13,466 nt of DNA, taken from assembly GCA_048173955.1 (NCBI GenBank), contig DBEYOB010000145.1:1-13466 (forward strand), written 5' to 3'. This document shows positions 1 to 6,105 of this stretch, piece by piece; positions within the stretch are counted from its first letter, which is position 1, and each line of letters begins with the position of its first letter. A program made the position numbers and the translations under genes. The notes below the pieces were generated by a model that made no database searches, was not told the origin of the DNA, and saw nothing but the letters and a program-made list of their open reading frames with translations. Source of the DNA: CAZUFB01 sp048173955. GTDB lineage: Bacteria > Actinomycetota > Coriobacteriia > Coriobacteriales > UMGS124.

Positions 1-842
1 GCTCCGACCAAAAGGAAAAGGAGAAGTTCTCTTCTGACTTTATCAAATGCCTTCTAAGATGCCGTTACCTCTTCGATCGATACATCATCAAACGAGAGTT
101 CGCCGGCGACTCCCTTGATGGCTCTTGGAGTTTGAAGAGTCTGAAAAAGCAGGGAGGCCAGAAGGGCGGCGCATATTATTCTGAATCATCATTGCTAAAA
201 AGGGGCAGCAGCGATAAGCGCACTAGAAGAGTGTTAATGATGCAGGCGTGCTACAGAGTTTCGTACACTTCTCCAAAAACAATGGGCTGGATAACCACTG
301 TATTGTCTTGGCTCTACGCAAACGGCAATCGCTACCTTCCAGTTGGGTTTGAAGAAGCCTGCAGGGACATCGGCGTGAAAGCGGTCTCACCATGGGTTTC
401 CTCAGGCCATGCAGATCATACGGAAGGGGTCAACACACCGCATATTGTTTTCAACTTCTTGGACTATCTGCTTTGGGAGAAAAGACAAGGCGAGGTTGAT
501 TTCGATTTCGAGTTCAGAACTTCGGTCGAGCACTGGTATCCCCAAAACCCCTCAAAAGGAACATTCAAGAGAGAACCCGATGTTGATCACTCTGGCAACG
601 ATGTTGATTACTTTGGCAATCTATGCCTAGTTCAACGTAGCACAAACTCCAAATTCTCGAATATGAATCCAATTGCCAAGGCATCCACATTCAAGGACAT
701 GATTGATAAGGGCAGTCTGAAACTCCGAATCATGCGCGATATAACAGAGAATGAGGGCCATTGGGACAAGTGCCAATGGAAAAAGCACGGGGAAGAGATG
801 ATCAAAATCTTGCGCAACGAGTGCGAGAGCATTTCGACATAA
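1..842 (+). CDS. DUF262/DUF1524 (GmrSD-like, HNH) protein, C-terminal part, 5' partial
   Basis: The frame is open from the left edge (first full codon at 3) to TAA at 840-842, so about 279 residues are visible and the real start is outside the window. The C-terminal half carries the DUF1524 (HNH nuclease-like) signature: SVEHWYPQNP, with the expected catalytic His at bases 531-533, followed by FGNLCLVQRSTNSKFSN (from about base 612), matching the family pattern of GNLxLL then N-x-K-x-S-N and a downstream K. In known members an N-terminal DUF262 (ParB-like NTPase) domain precedes this, and the family includes modification-dependent (type IV, GmrSD) restriction enzymes. The stretch upstream of the HNH part (YLFDRYIIKREFAG) fits the helical linker of that architecture. 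Base composition is clearly AT-richer than everything after 930, suggesting horizontal transfer. A defence role is inferred from the family. The missing N-terminus prevents deciding between a fused GmrSD and a split subunit. Confidence 0.75.
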   Translation, partial: SDQKEKEKFSSDFIKCLLRCRYLFDRYIIKREFAGDSLDGSWSLKSLKKQGGQKGGAYYSESSLLKRGSSDKRTRRVLMMQACYRVSYTSPKTMGWITTVLSWLYANGNRYLPVGFEEACRDIGVKAVSPWVSSGHADHTEGVNTPHIVFNFLDYLLWEKRQGEVDFDFEFRTSVEHWYPQNPSKGTFKREPDVDHSGNDVDYFGNLCLVQRSTNSKFSNMNPIAKASTFKDMIDKGSLKLRIMRDITENEGHWDKCQWKKHGEEMIKILRNECESIST

Positions 843-875
843 GTCAACACACCCTTCCTTCATGGGTCGAACTCT

Positions 876-930
876 ATATTGACACGGTGACAGAATAGTT
901 GCATACTACATTCTGTCACTGTGTCAGAAT
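876..930 (+). promoter_or_regulatory. Promoter of the flavin reductase operon with two TetR-type operator sites
   Basis: A sigma-70-like promoter is visible: -35 TTGACA at 879-884, a 17-bp spacer, and -10 CATACT at 902-907. Two palindromic sites overlap it. The stronger site is 910-930, with half-sites ATTCTGTCAC and GTGTCAGAAT around T920 (one mismatch). A weaker site is centred on G886 and overlaps the -35. Seen another way, 880-896 and 910-926 form a 16/17 inverted repeat. Nearly the same arrangement occurs before the tetR gene at 5059-5113. A bound repressor would cover the -35 and the start point, so repression is the likely mode; this is inferred from geometry. Confidence 0.7.
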
Positions 931-995
931 GTAGGACAATGATCGTGCGGTGGTCAACGTCTCGCACGCTCTTCGGCTGCAAAAGGAGGAAGGCC

Positions 996-1544
996 TTGAA
1001 GAAGGATATCGGTTCCACCCTTGCGCTATACCCCGTGCCCGTCGCGCTCATCGGCGCCATGAACGGCGGCAAGCCCACGTGGACCACCGTGGCGCACATG
1101 GGCATCATCGGACACGATCGCGTGCTCGTGAGCCTGGCTGACGCACACTTCATCAACGGGCGCATCAGGGAGACCAACTGCCTGTCCATCAACCTGGTTT
1201 CCGAAGCGCTGCTGCCCGAGGTCGACCGCGCCGGGTCGACAACCGGCACCAAAGAGAGCAAGGCCGACCTGCTCGCCTACACCATCGCCGGCAACGGCGC
1301 GCCAATCGCCGCTGACGCCCCGCTTTCGATGGCCTGTTCGGTCGAGGATGTCTACTACACGCCCGGTTTCGAGAGCTTCATCTGCAGGATAGACACGACG
1401 TACGTCGAAGAACGGCACCTCGACGAGCGCGGCAAGATCGACTACGGCACGCTCAAGCCCGTGCTGTTCGACTTCCCCGGCTACGAGTACCTGCGCTGCG
1501 GCGACGTCATCGGCAAGTGCCTCTCGTTCAAAGGCAACGACTAA
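996..1544 (+). CDS. Flavin reductase-like (flavoredoxin family) FMN-binding protein
   Basis: A 182-residue protein beginning MKKDIGSTLALYPVPVAL. The family (flavin reductase-like domain, flavoredoxin type) binds FMN in a split-barrel fold and moves electrons between NAD(P)H or ferredoxin-type donors and acceptors in the cytoplasm. The sequence fits along its whole length: YPVPVALIGA near the start, KPTWTTVAHMGIIGHDRVLVSLA as the flavin-binding strand region (residues about 26-48), an ESFICRI segment, and a C-terminal LFDFPGYEYLRCGDVIG. The TTG start at 996 is chosen because a strong ribosome-binding site, AAGGAGG, lies at 983-989 and because family members begin at this point. An in-frame GTG at 921 lies inside the operator and is rejected. 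It is the first gene after the TetR-type operator pair, and the next + gene follows after about 100 bases. The physiological substrate cannot be read from the sequence. Confidence 0.85.
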   Translation: MKKDIGSTLALYPVPVALIGAMNGGKPTWTTVAHMGIIGHDRVLVSLADAHFINGRIRETNCLSINLVSEALLPEVDRAGSTTGTKESKADLLAYTIAGNGAPIAADAPLSMACSVEDVYYTPGFESFICRIDTTYVEERHLDERGKIDYGTLKPVLFDFPGYEYLRCGDVIGKCLSFKGND

Positions 1545-1647
1545 GGCATCCGCGAGGCCCCGCACGCACAAGATCTCGTCAACGTGGCATCTGGGCCATT
1601 GACCGCACCAAGCATTCCGCTTTCGGCAACCAGAGAGGTGACACGCG

Positions 1648-3288
1648 ATGACCGTCGAGAAGAGTGCTCGTTGCACCTGCCATGCCCCCGAACATGCGAT
1701 GAACCGCAGGGCATTCGTAAAGGCAGCGGGCGGCATGGGCATTGCTGTCCTGGTCGCCCCGCTCACCGCCTGCGCAACTGAACCCGAAACCGACCAGGCG
1801 GCGCCCGATGCTGCGGAGGAGCCCGACGTTGCGGACGCGCAGGACGCCCCGGAGGCCGCAGAAGCCGCGAACGGCGGCGCGGTTCCCCAGGTCTACTTCA
1901 CGCGCGACATCTCGCCCGAGGGGCTCATGCGGGCCTTCGAGGCGCTCGGCGTGCAGCCGCAGGGCAACGTCGCCGTGAAGCTTTCCACCGGCGAGCCGGG
2001 CGGGCACAACTTCCTGCAGCCCGACCTCATCGCCGACCTCGTGCACGCGCTCGACGCTACCATCGTCGAGTGCACCACGGCCTACGGCGGGCCCCGCTCC
2101 ACGGTGGAGGGCGGCATGCAGACGGCCGAGGACCACGGTTTCACCGCCATCACCGACGTCGACATCATGGACGCCGACGGGTCGCTCAGCCTGCCGGTCG
2201 AGGGCGGCGACCACCTGACCGAGGACCTGGTGGGCGCGCACCTCGCCGACTACGACTACGTGGTATCGCTCGCCCACTTCAAGGGCCACGCGATGGGCGG
2301 TTTCGGCGGAGCCATCAAGAACTGCTCCATCGGCATCGCCTCGCAAGAGGGCAAGATGCTCATCCACAGCGCCGGTACCTCGACCACGAGCTGGGGCAAC
2401 CCCGAACAGGACGACTTCCTCGAGTCGATGGCCGAAGCCGCCAAGGCGGTCTCGGACCACTTCGGCGGCGTGGGCGGTGCCATGTGCTACGTCAACGTGA
2501 TGAACCGCCTGTCAGTCGACTGCGACTGCGACTCCCATCCCGCCGAGCCCGAAATGGCCGACATCGGCATCCTTGCCTCGCTCGACCCGGTGGCGCTCGA
2601 CCGCGCCTGCGTCGACCTGGTCTACGCGGCCGAGGACGGGGCGGCGCTCGTGGAACGCATCGAGAGCCGCAACGGCGCCCACACCCTCGACCATGCGCAG
2701 GAAATCGGCCTGGGCAGCCTTGCCTACGTCCTCGTTGACCTCGACGCCGAGGCGTCGGGACAAGAGGGCGAATCCGGGCAGGAGGGCTCACAGTCTGCCG
2801 GCTCAAGCGTGCTCGTGGCGTACTTCTCGGCAACCGGCAACACCGCCGGCGTCGCGCAGTCCATCGCCGACCACCTGGGGGCCGACATGTTCGCCATCAC
2901 GCCGACCGTCCCCTACACGGCGGAGGACGTGGACTACAACGACCCCAACAGCCGCACGAGCATCGAGCGCAACGACCCGAACCGCTCGGTGGAGCTCGCG
3001 GCCGTGGTGCCGCCGAACTTCGACGCCTACACCACGGTGTTCGTGGGATTCCCCATCTGGTGGGGCAGCGCCTCGTGGGTGATGGACGGCTTCGCAGCCG
3101 GCAACGACTTCACCGGCAAGACGGTGGTGCCGTTCTGCACCTCGGGCTCCTCACCCCTCGGCGACGGCGGCCAGCAGCTCGCCGCCATGTCGGGCACCGG
3201 GGACTGGCTCGAGGGCGCGCGCTTTGCCGCCGGCACGCCGGCCGAGGAGGTCGCCGCCTGGGTCGACGGGCTAGGCCTGGCGCTCTAG
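1648..3288 (+). CDS. Tat-exported lipoprotein: DUF362 domain fused to flavodoxin
   Basis: A 546-residue protein. Residues 19-42 are a Tat lipoprotein signal: NRRAFVK twin-arginine motif (R20-R21), hydrophobic stretch, and lipobox LTAC with the lipidated Cys at 42. An Ala/Glu/Asp/Pro-rich tether follows to about residue 77. Residues ~80-365 are a DUF362 domain (AHFKGHAMGGFGGAIKN, then VNVMNRLSVDCDCD and DIGILASLDPVALDRACVD); C226, C292 and C294 are candidate metal or Fe-S ligands by position only. A Gly/Glu/Ser linker (370-386) leads to a flavodoxin domain (387-546) with the FMN phosphate loop SATGNT and the PIWWGSASW flavin loop. Tat export fits a protein folded around FMN before export. The ATG at 1648 is preceded by AGAGAGGTG; a second ATG at 1699 lacks a ribosome-binding site. 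The role is inferred as an envelope electron carrier or reductase; its partner is unknown. Confidence 0.85.
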   Translation: MTVEKSARCTCHAPEHAMNRRAFVKAAGGMGIAVLVAPLTACATEPETDQAAPDAAEEPDVADAQDAPEAAEAANGGAVPQVYFTRDISPEGLMRAFEALGVQPQGNVAVKLSTGEPGGHNFLQPDLIADLVHALDATIVECTTAYGGPRSTVEGGMQTAEDHGFTAITDVDIMDADGSLSLPVEGGDHLTEDLVGAHLADYDYVVSLAHFKGHAMGGFGGAIKNCSIGIASQEGKMLIHSAGTSTTSWGNPEQDDFLESMAEAAKAVSDHFGGVGGAMCYVNVMNRLSVDCDCDSHPAEPEMADIGILASLDPVALDRACVDLVYAAEDGAALVERIESRNGAHTLDHAQEIGLGSLAYVLVDLDAEASGQEGESGQEGSQSAGSSVLVAYFSATGNTAGVAQSIADHLGADMFAITPTVPYTAEDVDYNDPNSRTSIERNDPNRSVELAAVVPPNFDAYTTVFVGFPIWWGSASWVMDGFAAGNDFTGKTVVPFCTSGSSPLGDGGQQLAAMSGTGDWLEGARFAAGTPAEEVAAWVDGLGLAL

Positions 3289-3361
3289 CGCCCGTACCCC
3301 GTACCGGCCCCGGCGCGTTCCCGTCAAAGTGTCCAAGCGACGAAAGGAAGCGGCCACAACC

Positions 3362-4384
3362 ATGGAATACACCAAACTCGGCCATTCCGGCATCGAGGTG
3401 TCGCGGGTGTGCCTCGGCGGCATGAGTTTCGGCAAGCCCTCGCCGGACTTCCACCAGTGAACCATCGGCCCCGAGGAGACCCGGGCGGTCATCGCCCGGG
3501 CATTCGAACTCGGCGTGAACTTCATCGACACGGCAAACGGCTATGCCCACGGCACGAGCGAGGAGTACATCGGGCGGGCGCTGCGCAACCTGGGCGTCCA
3601 GCGCGACCGCGTGGTGCTCGCCAGCAAGGTCCACTTCAACGAGGGGCACCTGTCACGCACGGCGATCCTCCGCGAGATCGACGGGACGCTCGAACGCCTG
3701 GGCACCGACTACCTCGACCTGTACATCATCCACCGCTTCGACTACGCCACGCCAATCGAGGAGACACTGGAGGCGCTCGACTCCCTCGTGCACGCCGGCA
3801 AGGTGCGCGCCCTGGGGGCGAGCGAGATGTACGCCTACCAGCTCCACAACATGCAGGTCGTCGCGGCTCAGAACGGCTGGACGCAGTTCGCAAGCATGCA
3901 GTGCCACTACAACCTGCTCTACCGCGAGTCGGAGCGCAAGATGATCCCGGTGTGCCGCCAGTTCGGCATGGCGCTCACGCCCTACAGCCCCATGGCGTCG
4001 GGACACCTCGCACGCCCCACGTGGGAGTCGGCCTCCAGGCGCTCGACGACCGACGGCGTGATGCGCAGCAAGTACGACGCGACCAGGGAGCAGGACATGC
4101 GCGTCGTCGAGCGCGTGGCCGAGGTCGCCGCCCGCCACGGCATCCCCATGGCTCAGGTGGCGCTGGCATGGCACTGGGCGCGCGGCATCGAGGCGCCCAT
4201 CGTGGGCTGCTCCAAACCCGAGCGCGTCGACGACGCCGTGGCCGCGCTCGACGTGGCGCTCTCGCACGAGGAGGTCGCCTACCTCGAAGAACCCTACGTG
4301 GCCCACGAGCTTGCGGGGCCCATCGAGCGCCCCGGCGAAAAACCGCTCGCCGGCACCACCGACCCGAACAGGAAGAGGGCGTAG
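3362..4384 (+). pseudogene. Aldo/keto reductase interrupted by an in-frame TGA at codon 33
   Basis: Starting at ATG 3362 (AAAGGAAG at 3343-3350) the frame reads MEYTKLGHSGIEVSRVCLGG and continues to TAG at 4382-4384 (340 codons before the stop) except for TGA at 3458-3460. The relatives I recall have Trp here (HQW or HAW before T-[IL]), so one G-to-A change of TGG explains it. Downstream the protein is intact, including the catalytic tetrad D56 (FIDTANGY), Y61, K89 (ASKV) and H124 (IIHR) and the NADP-binding C-terminal SKPERVDDAVAAL. Family members reduce aldehydes and ketones with NADPH in the cytoplasm. Translation restarting at GTG 3515 would lose the first barrel strand and has no ribosome-binding site. 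The options are a recent nonsense mutation, a sequencing error, or UGA recoding; a strong hairpin sits 20 bases after the UGA. It lies 73 bases after the lipoprotein gene, probably in the same operon. Confidence 0.8.
3480..3500 (+). other. Strong hairpin just downstream of the in-frame UGA
   Basis: CCCGGGCG (3480-3487) and CGCCCGGG (3493-3500) form a perfect 8-bp stem with the five-base loop GTCAT. The stem begins 20 bases after the in-frame TGA (3458-3460) and the loop starts with GT. Bacterial SECIS elements also lie just after a UGA and have a GU in the apical loop, but GC-rich coding DNA forms such stems by chance, and no bulged U is evident. Confidence 0.4.
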
Positions 4385-4468
4385 GGACGTGCTTGGGGCG
4401 GGCAGCGCGCCGGAACCCGGCCCTCGTGGGGGCGCACCTTGGGGTCCGACACGCCGCCCGGAAGTCGC

Positions 4469-5002
4469 CTACAACCCGCGACCCAGCCCGTACGCTTCCT
4501 TGACAGCTTCGCTGCGCCTGGTCATCGCCGGAGTGCCGCAGCCGCGGCCGAGCACCATGCCGCAGTCGTCCATCTGCAGATAGCGCACAAGGGTCCTGTA
4601 GTGGGCAGCGAGCGCCTCGAACGTCCAGTCGTCGGCGTTCCAGGCAACGGCGAGCAAGGCGCTCTTGAGGTGGCGCGCGGTGAGGCTGGCGTTGAAGCTG
4701 CAGAACCGGTCGACCACCGTTTTGAGCTGGGCAGACATGCCGTAGTAGTAAAGCGGCGTGGCAAGCACGACCATGTCGGCCGCAAGCAGGCTGGACCGCA
4801 CGGCACCCATGCCGTCGCGCTGGACGCATGGGCCTTCGTAGCCGCACGCCACGCATCCCGTGCACGGCCGCACGTCAAGGCGTGCGACGTCGACGCGCTC
4901 CACCGCATGTCCCGCCTCGCGGGCACCGCGCGCGAACTCCTCGACCAGGATGGCGGTCGAACCGTCGATGTTGGGGCTTCCCTGCAAAGCGATGATTTTC
5001 AT
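4469..5002 (-). CDS. NADPH-dependent FMN reductase-like / flavodoxin-fold oxidoreductase
   Basis: A 177-residue cytoplasmic protein, MKIIALQGSPNIDGSTAIL at the N-terminus. The GSPN-DGST loop is the FMN phosphate-binding loop of the NADPH-dependent FMN reductase (iron-sulfur flavoprotein-like) family. CTGCVACGYEGPC (about residues 47-59) matches the Cys-rich segment of this subgroup, and ATPLYYYGMSAQLKTVVDRF is the flavin-contact loop and helix. The ATG at 5002 is chosen over an upstream TTG at 5041 because GGGGGAG (minus strand, 5008-5014) lies five bases before it and the family starts here. The gene is convergent with the aldo/keto reductase and divergent from tetR; the operator pair at 5059-5113 lies in the shared upstream region, so it may be co-regulated. 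The electron acceptor is unknown. Confidence 0.82.
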   Translation of the reverse strand: MKIIALQGSPNIDGSTAILVEEFARGAREAGHAVERVDVARLDVRPCTGCVACGYEGPCVQRDGMGAVRSSLLAADMVVLATPLYYYGMSAQLKTVVDRFCSFNASLTARHLKSALLAVAWNADDWTFEALAAHYRTLVRYLQMDDCGMVLGRGCGTPAMTRRSEAVKEAYGLGRGL

Positions 5003-5058
5003 AGGCGCTCCCCCGTCTTTATATACGCCCTCCCGACTCAAACTTCACCTGCACTTTA

Positions 5059-5113
5059 ACTGACATCGTGTTAGAATGAGGGCATAACCGTATTCTGCCA
5101 CAGTGTCAGAATA
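5059..5113 (+). promoter_or_regulatory. tetR promoter with two operator sites matching those at 876-930
   Basis: -35 CTGACA at 5060-5065, a 17-bp spacer, and -10 CATAAC at 5083-5088. The strong operator is 5091-5113: half-sites TATTCTGCCAC and GTGTCAGAATA around A5102 (one mismatch). A weaker site is centred on C5067 over the -35. Centre spacing is 35 bp, against 34 bp at the other promoter. The strong sites agree at 19 of 21 positions. This supports autoregulation by the adjacent TetR and regulation of the operon at 996. It could also act on the minus-strand gene starting at 5002. Confidence 0.7.
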
Positions 5114-5210
5114 CAGGCAAGCACAGCACGCGAACGCATGTCGCCGACCAACCGCACACCCCCGACCGGCCGCACGCGGTAGGCCGGTTTGAAACGAAAG
5201 GAACCTCAGC

Positions 5211-5843
5211 ATGCCCAGGGGCTCAGAAGCACTCACCAACGCCCGCAAAGAGGAGATCGTCGACGCCTGCGAGCGGCTCTATGCGACCATGGACTTCCGC
5301 GACGTCACCATACGCGAGATAGGCAAGGCGACGTCGTTCACGCGCACGTCGATCTACAACTACTTCGAAACGCGGGAGGAGATCTTCCTCGCCCTGCTGC
5401 AGCGCGAGTACGAGCGATGGAACGCCCAGCTCCAGGCCGCGCGCACGGATCCGGAGCGCACGGCGACGGGCGCAGGGCTTGCCGATGCCCTGGCACGCAC
5501 CCTCGAGGGGCGAGAAACGATGCTCCGCCTGCTCTCGACCAACCTCAACGAGATCGAGGAGAACAGCCGGCTCGAGCGGCTCGTCGAGTTCAAGACCGTC
5601 TATGCGCGCTCGTTCGACGAAGTGCGCGCCTGCCTCGACGCGTTCGTCCCCTCCATGGGAGAGCACGAGAAGGACGGGTTCTTGCAGCTGCTGTTCCCGT
5701 TCGTGTTCGGCATCTATCCCTACACCAAAATCACCCCCAAGCAACGCCAGGCAATGGAGCTGGTGGGCATGGACGTCAATCTGCCGTCCGTCTATGAAAT
5801 CGCCTACGCCGGCATCTCCCGCCTGCTGAGAGCAGGGGACTAA
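5211..5843 (+). CDS. TetR/AcrR-family transcriptional regulator
   Basis: A 210-residue protein. Residues about 10-60 form the TetR N-terminal helix-turn-helix: ARKEEIVDACERLYATMDFRDVTI, then REIGKATSFTRTSIYNYF as the recognition region, and ETREEIFLALL. The rest is helical and variable, as expected for the ligand-binding and dimerisation domain; no ligand can be read from it. The ATG at 5211 is preceded by AAAGGAA at about 5197-5203. Its promoter at 5059-5113 contains two palindromes of the size TetR dimers bind. Almost identical sites lie 4 kb away before the flavin reductase gene, so the protein is likely an autorepressor that also controls the redox operon. Direct binding is inferred. No clear terminator follows. 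Confidence 0.88.
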   Translation: MPRGSEALTNARKEEIVDACERLYATMDFRDVTIREIGKATSFTRTSIYNYFETREEIFLALLQREYERWNAQLQAARTDPERTATGAGLADALARTLEGRETMLRLLSTNLNEIEENSRLERLVEFKTVYARSFDEVRACLDAFVPSMGEHEKDGFLQLLFPFVFGIYPYTKITPKQRQAMELVGMDVNLPSVYEIAYAGISRLLRAGD

Positions 5844-5911
5844 CCGAAAGCGGGCGACGCGGTGGACGACCGCGCGGGGGCCACGCGAGGGGGCGGTGGC
5901 GCGAAAACGGG

Positions 5912-6105
5912 CGATGTCTGAAGAAACGGCCGTTGCGAACGATTTGACGAGCGGCCTTCGACGGCAGTTCGGTGGTGCTTGAAGGCATTATTTCGATATA
6001 CGGAAATTTATTTTCTAAATTGGAATATTGCACATATGTGCACGGCGCAACGCCGCCCCAGGCGTCACCGCATTTCGTTCGCAACGCGCATTTTTTCAGA
6101 CATCG
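5912..6105. repeat. Repeat element copy 1: 182-bp core (5918-6099) with inverted ends
   Basis: The left end CTGAAGAAACGGCCGTTGCG (from 5918, continuing AACGATTTG) and the right end (minus strand from 6099: CTGAAAAAATGCGCGTTGCG, continuing AACGAAATG) are inverted at 23 of 29 positions; the outer CGATGT/ACATCG extends the match to 29 of 35. A second copy of identical length lies at 7853-8034. The left ends of the two copies resemble each other (26/29) more than left resembles right, which marks an oriented element. The interior is AT-rich and contains no gene. The right end overlaps the 3' end of luxR. No transposase is present; a MITE-like element is one reading. Confidence 0.65.

Noticed and set aside
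921..995. GTG start at 921 for the flavin reductase
   Set aside because: It lies within the operator at about the expected transcription start; the TTG at 996 has a strong ribosome-binding site and the family N-terminus.
1026..2460. Long minus-strand open frames across the flavin reductase and DUF362 genes
   Set aside because: Shadows of well-supported + strand genes; no family match and no ribosome-binding site noted.
3458..3460. Genome-wide reassignment of TGA to Trp
   Set aside because: Trp codons in neighbouring genes are TGG, and these genes otherwise read normally with the standard code.
5912..6105. Invertible (phase-variable) promoter between inverted repeats
   Set aside because: The arms are too divergent (23/29 and 20/29) for typical site-specific inversion, no invertase is nearby, and one arm lies inside luxR. 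Reads spanning both orientations would revive the idea.
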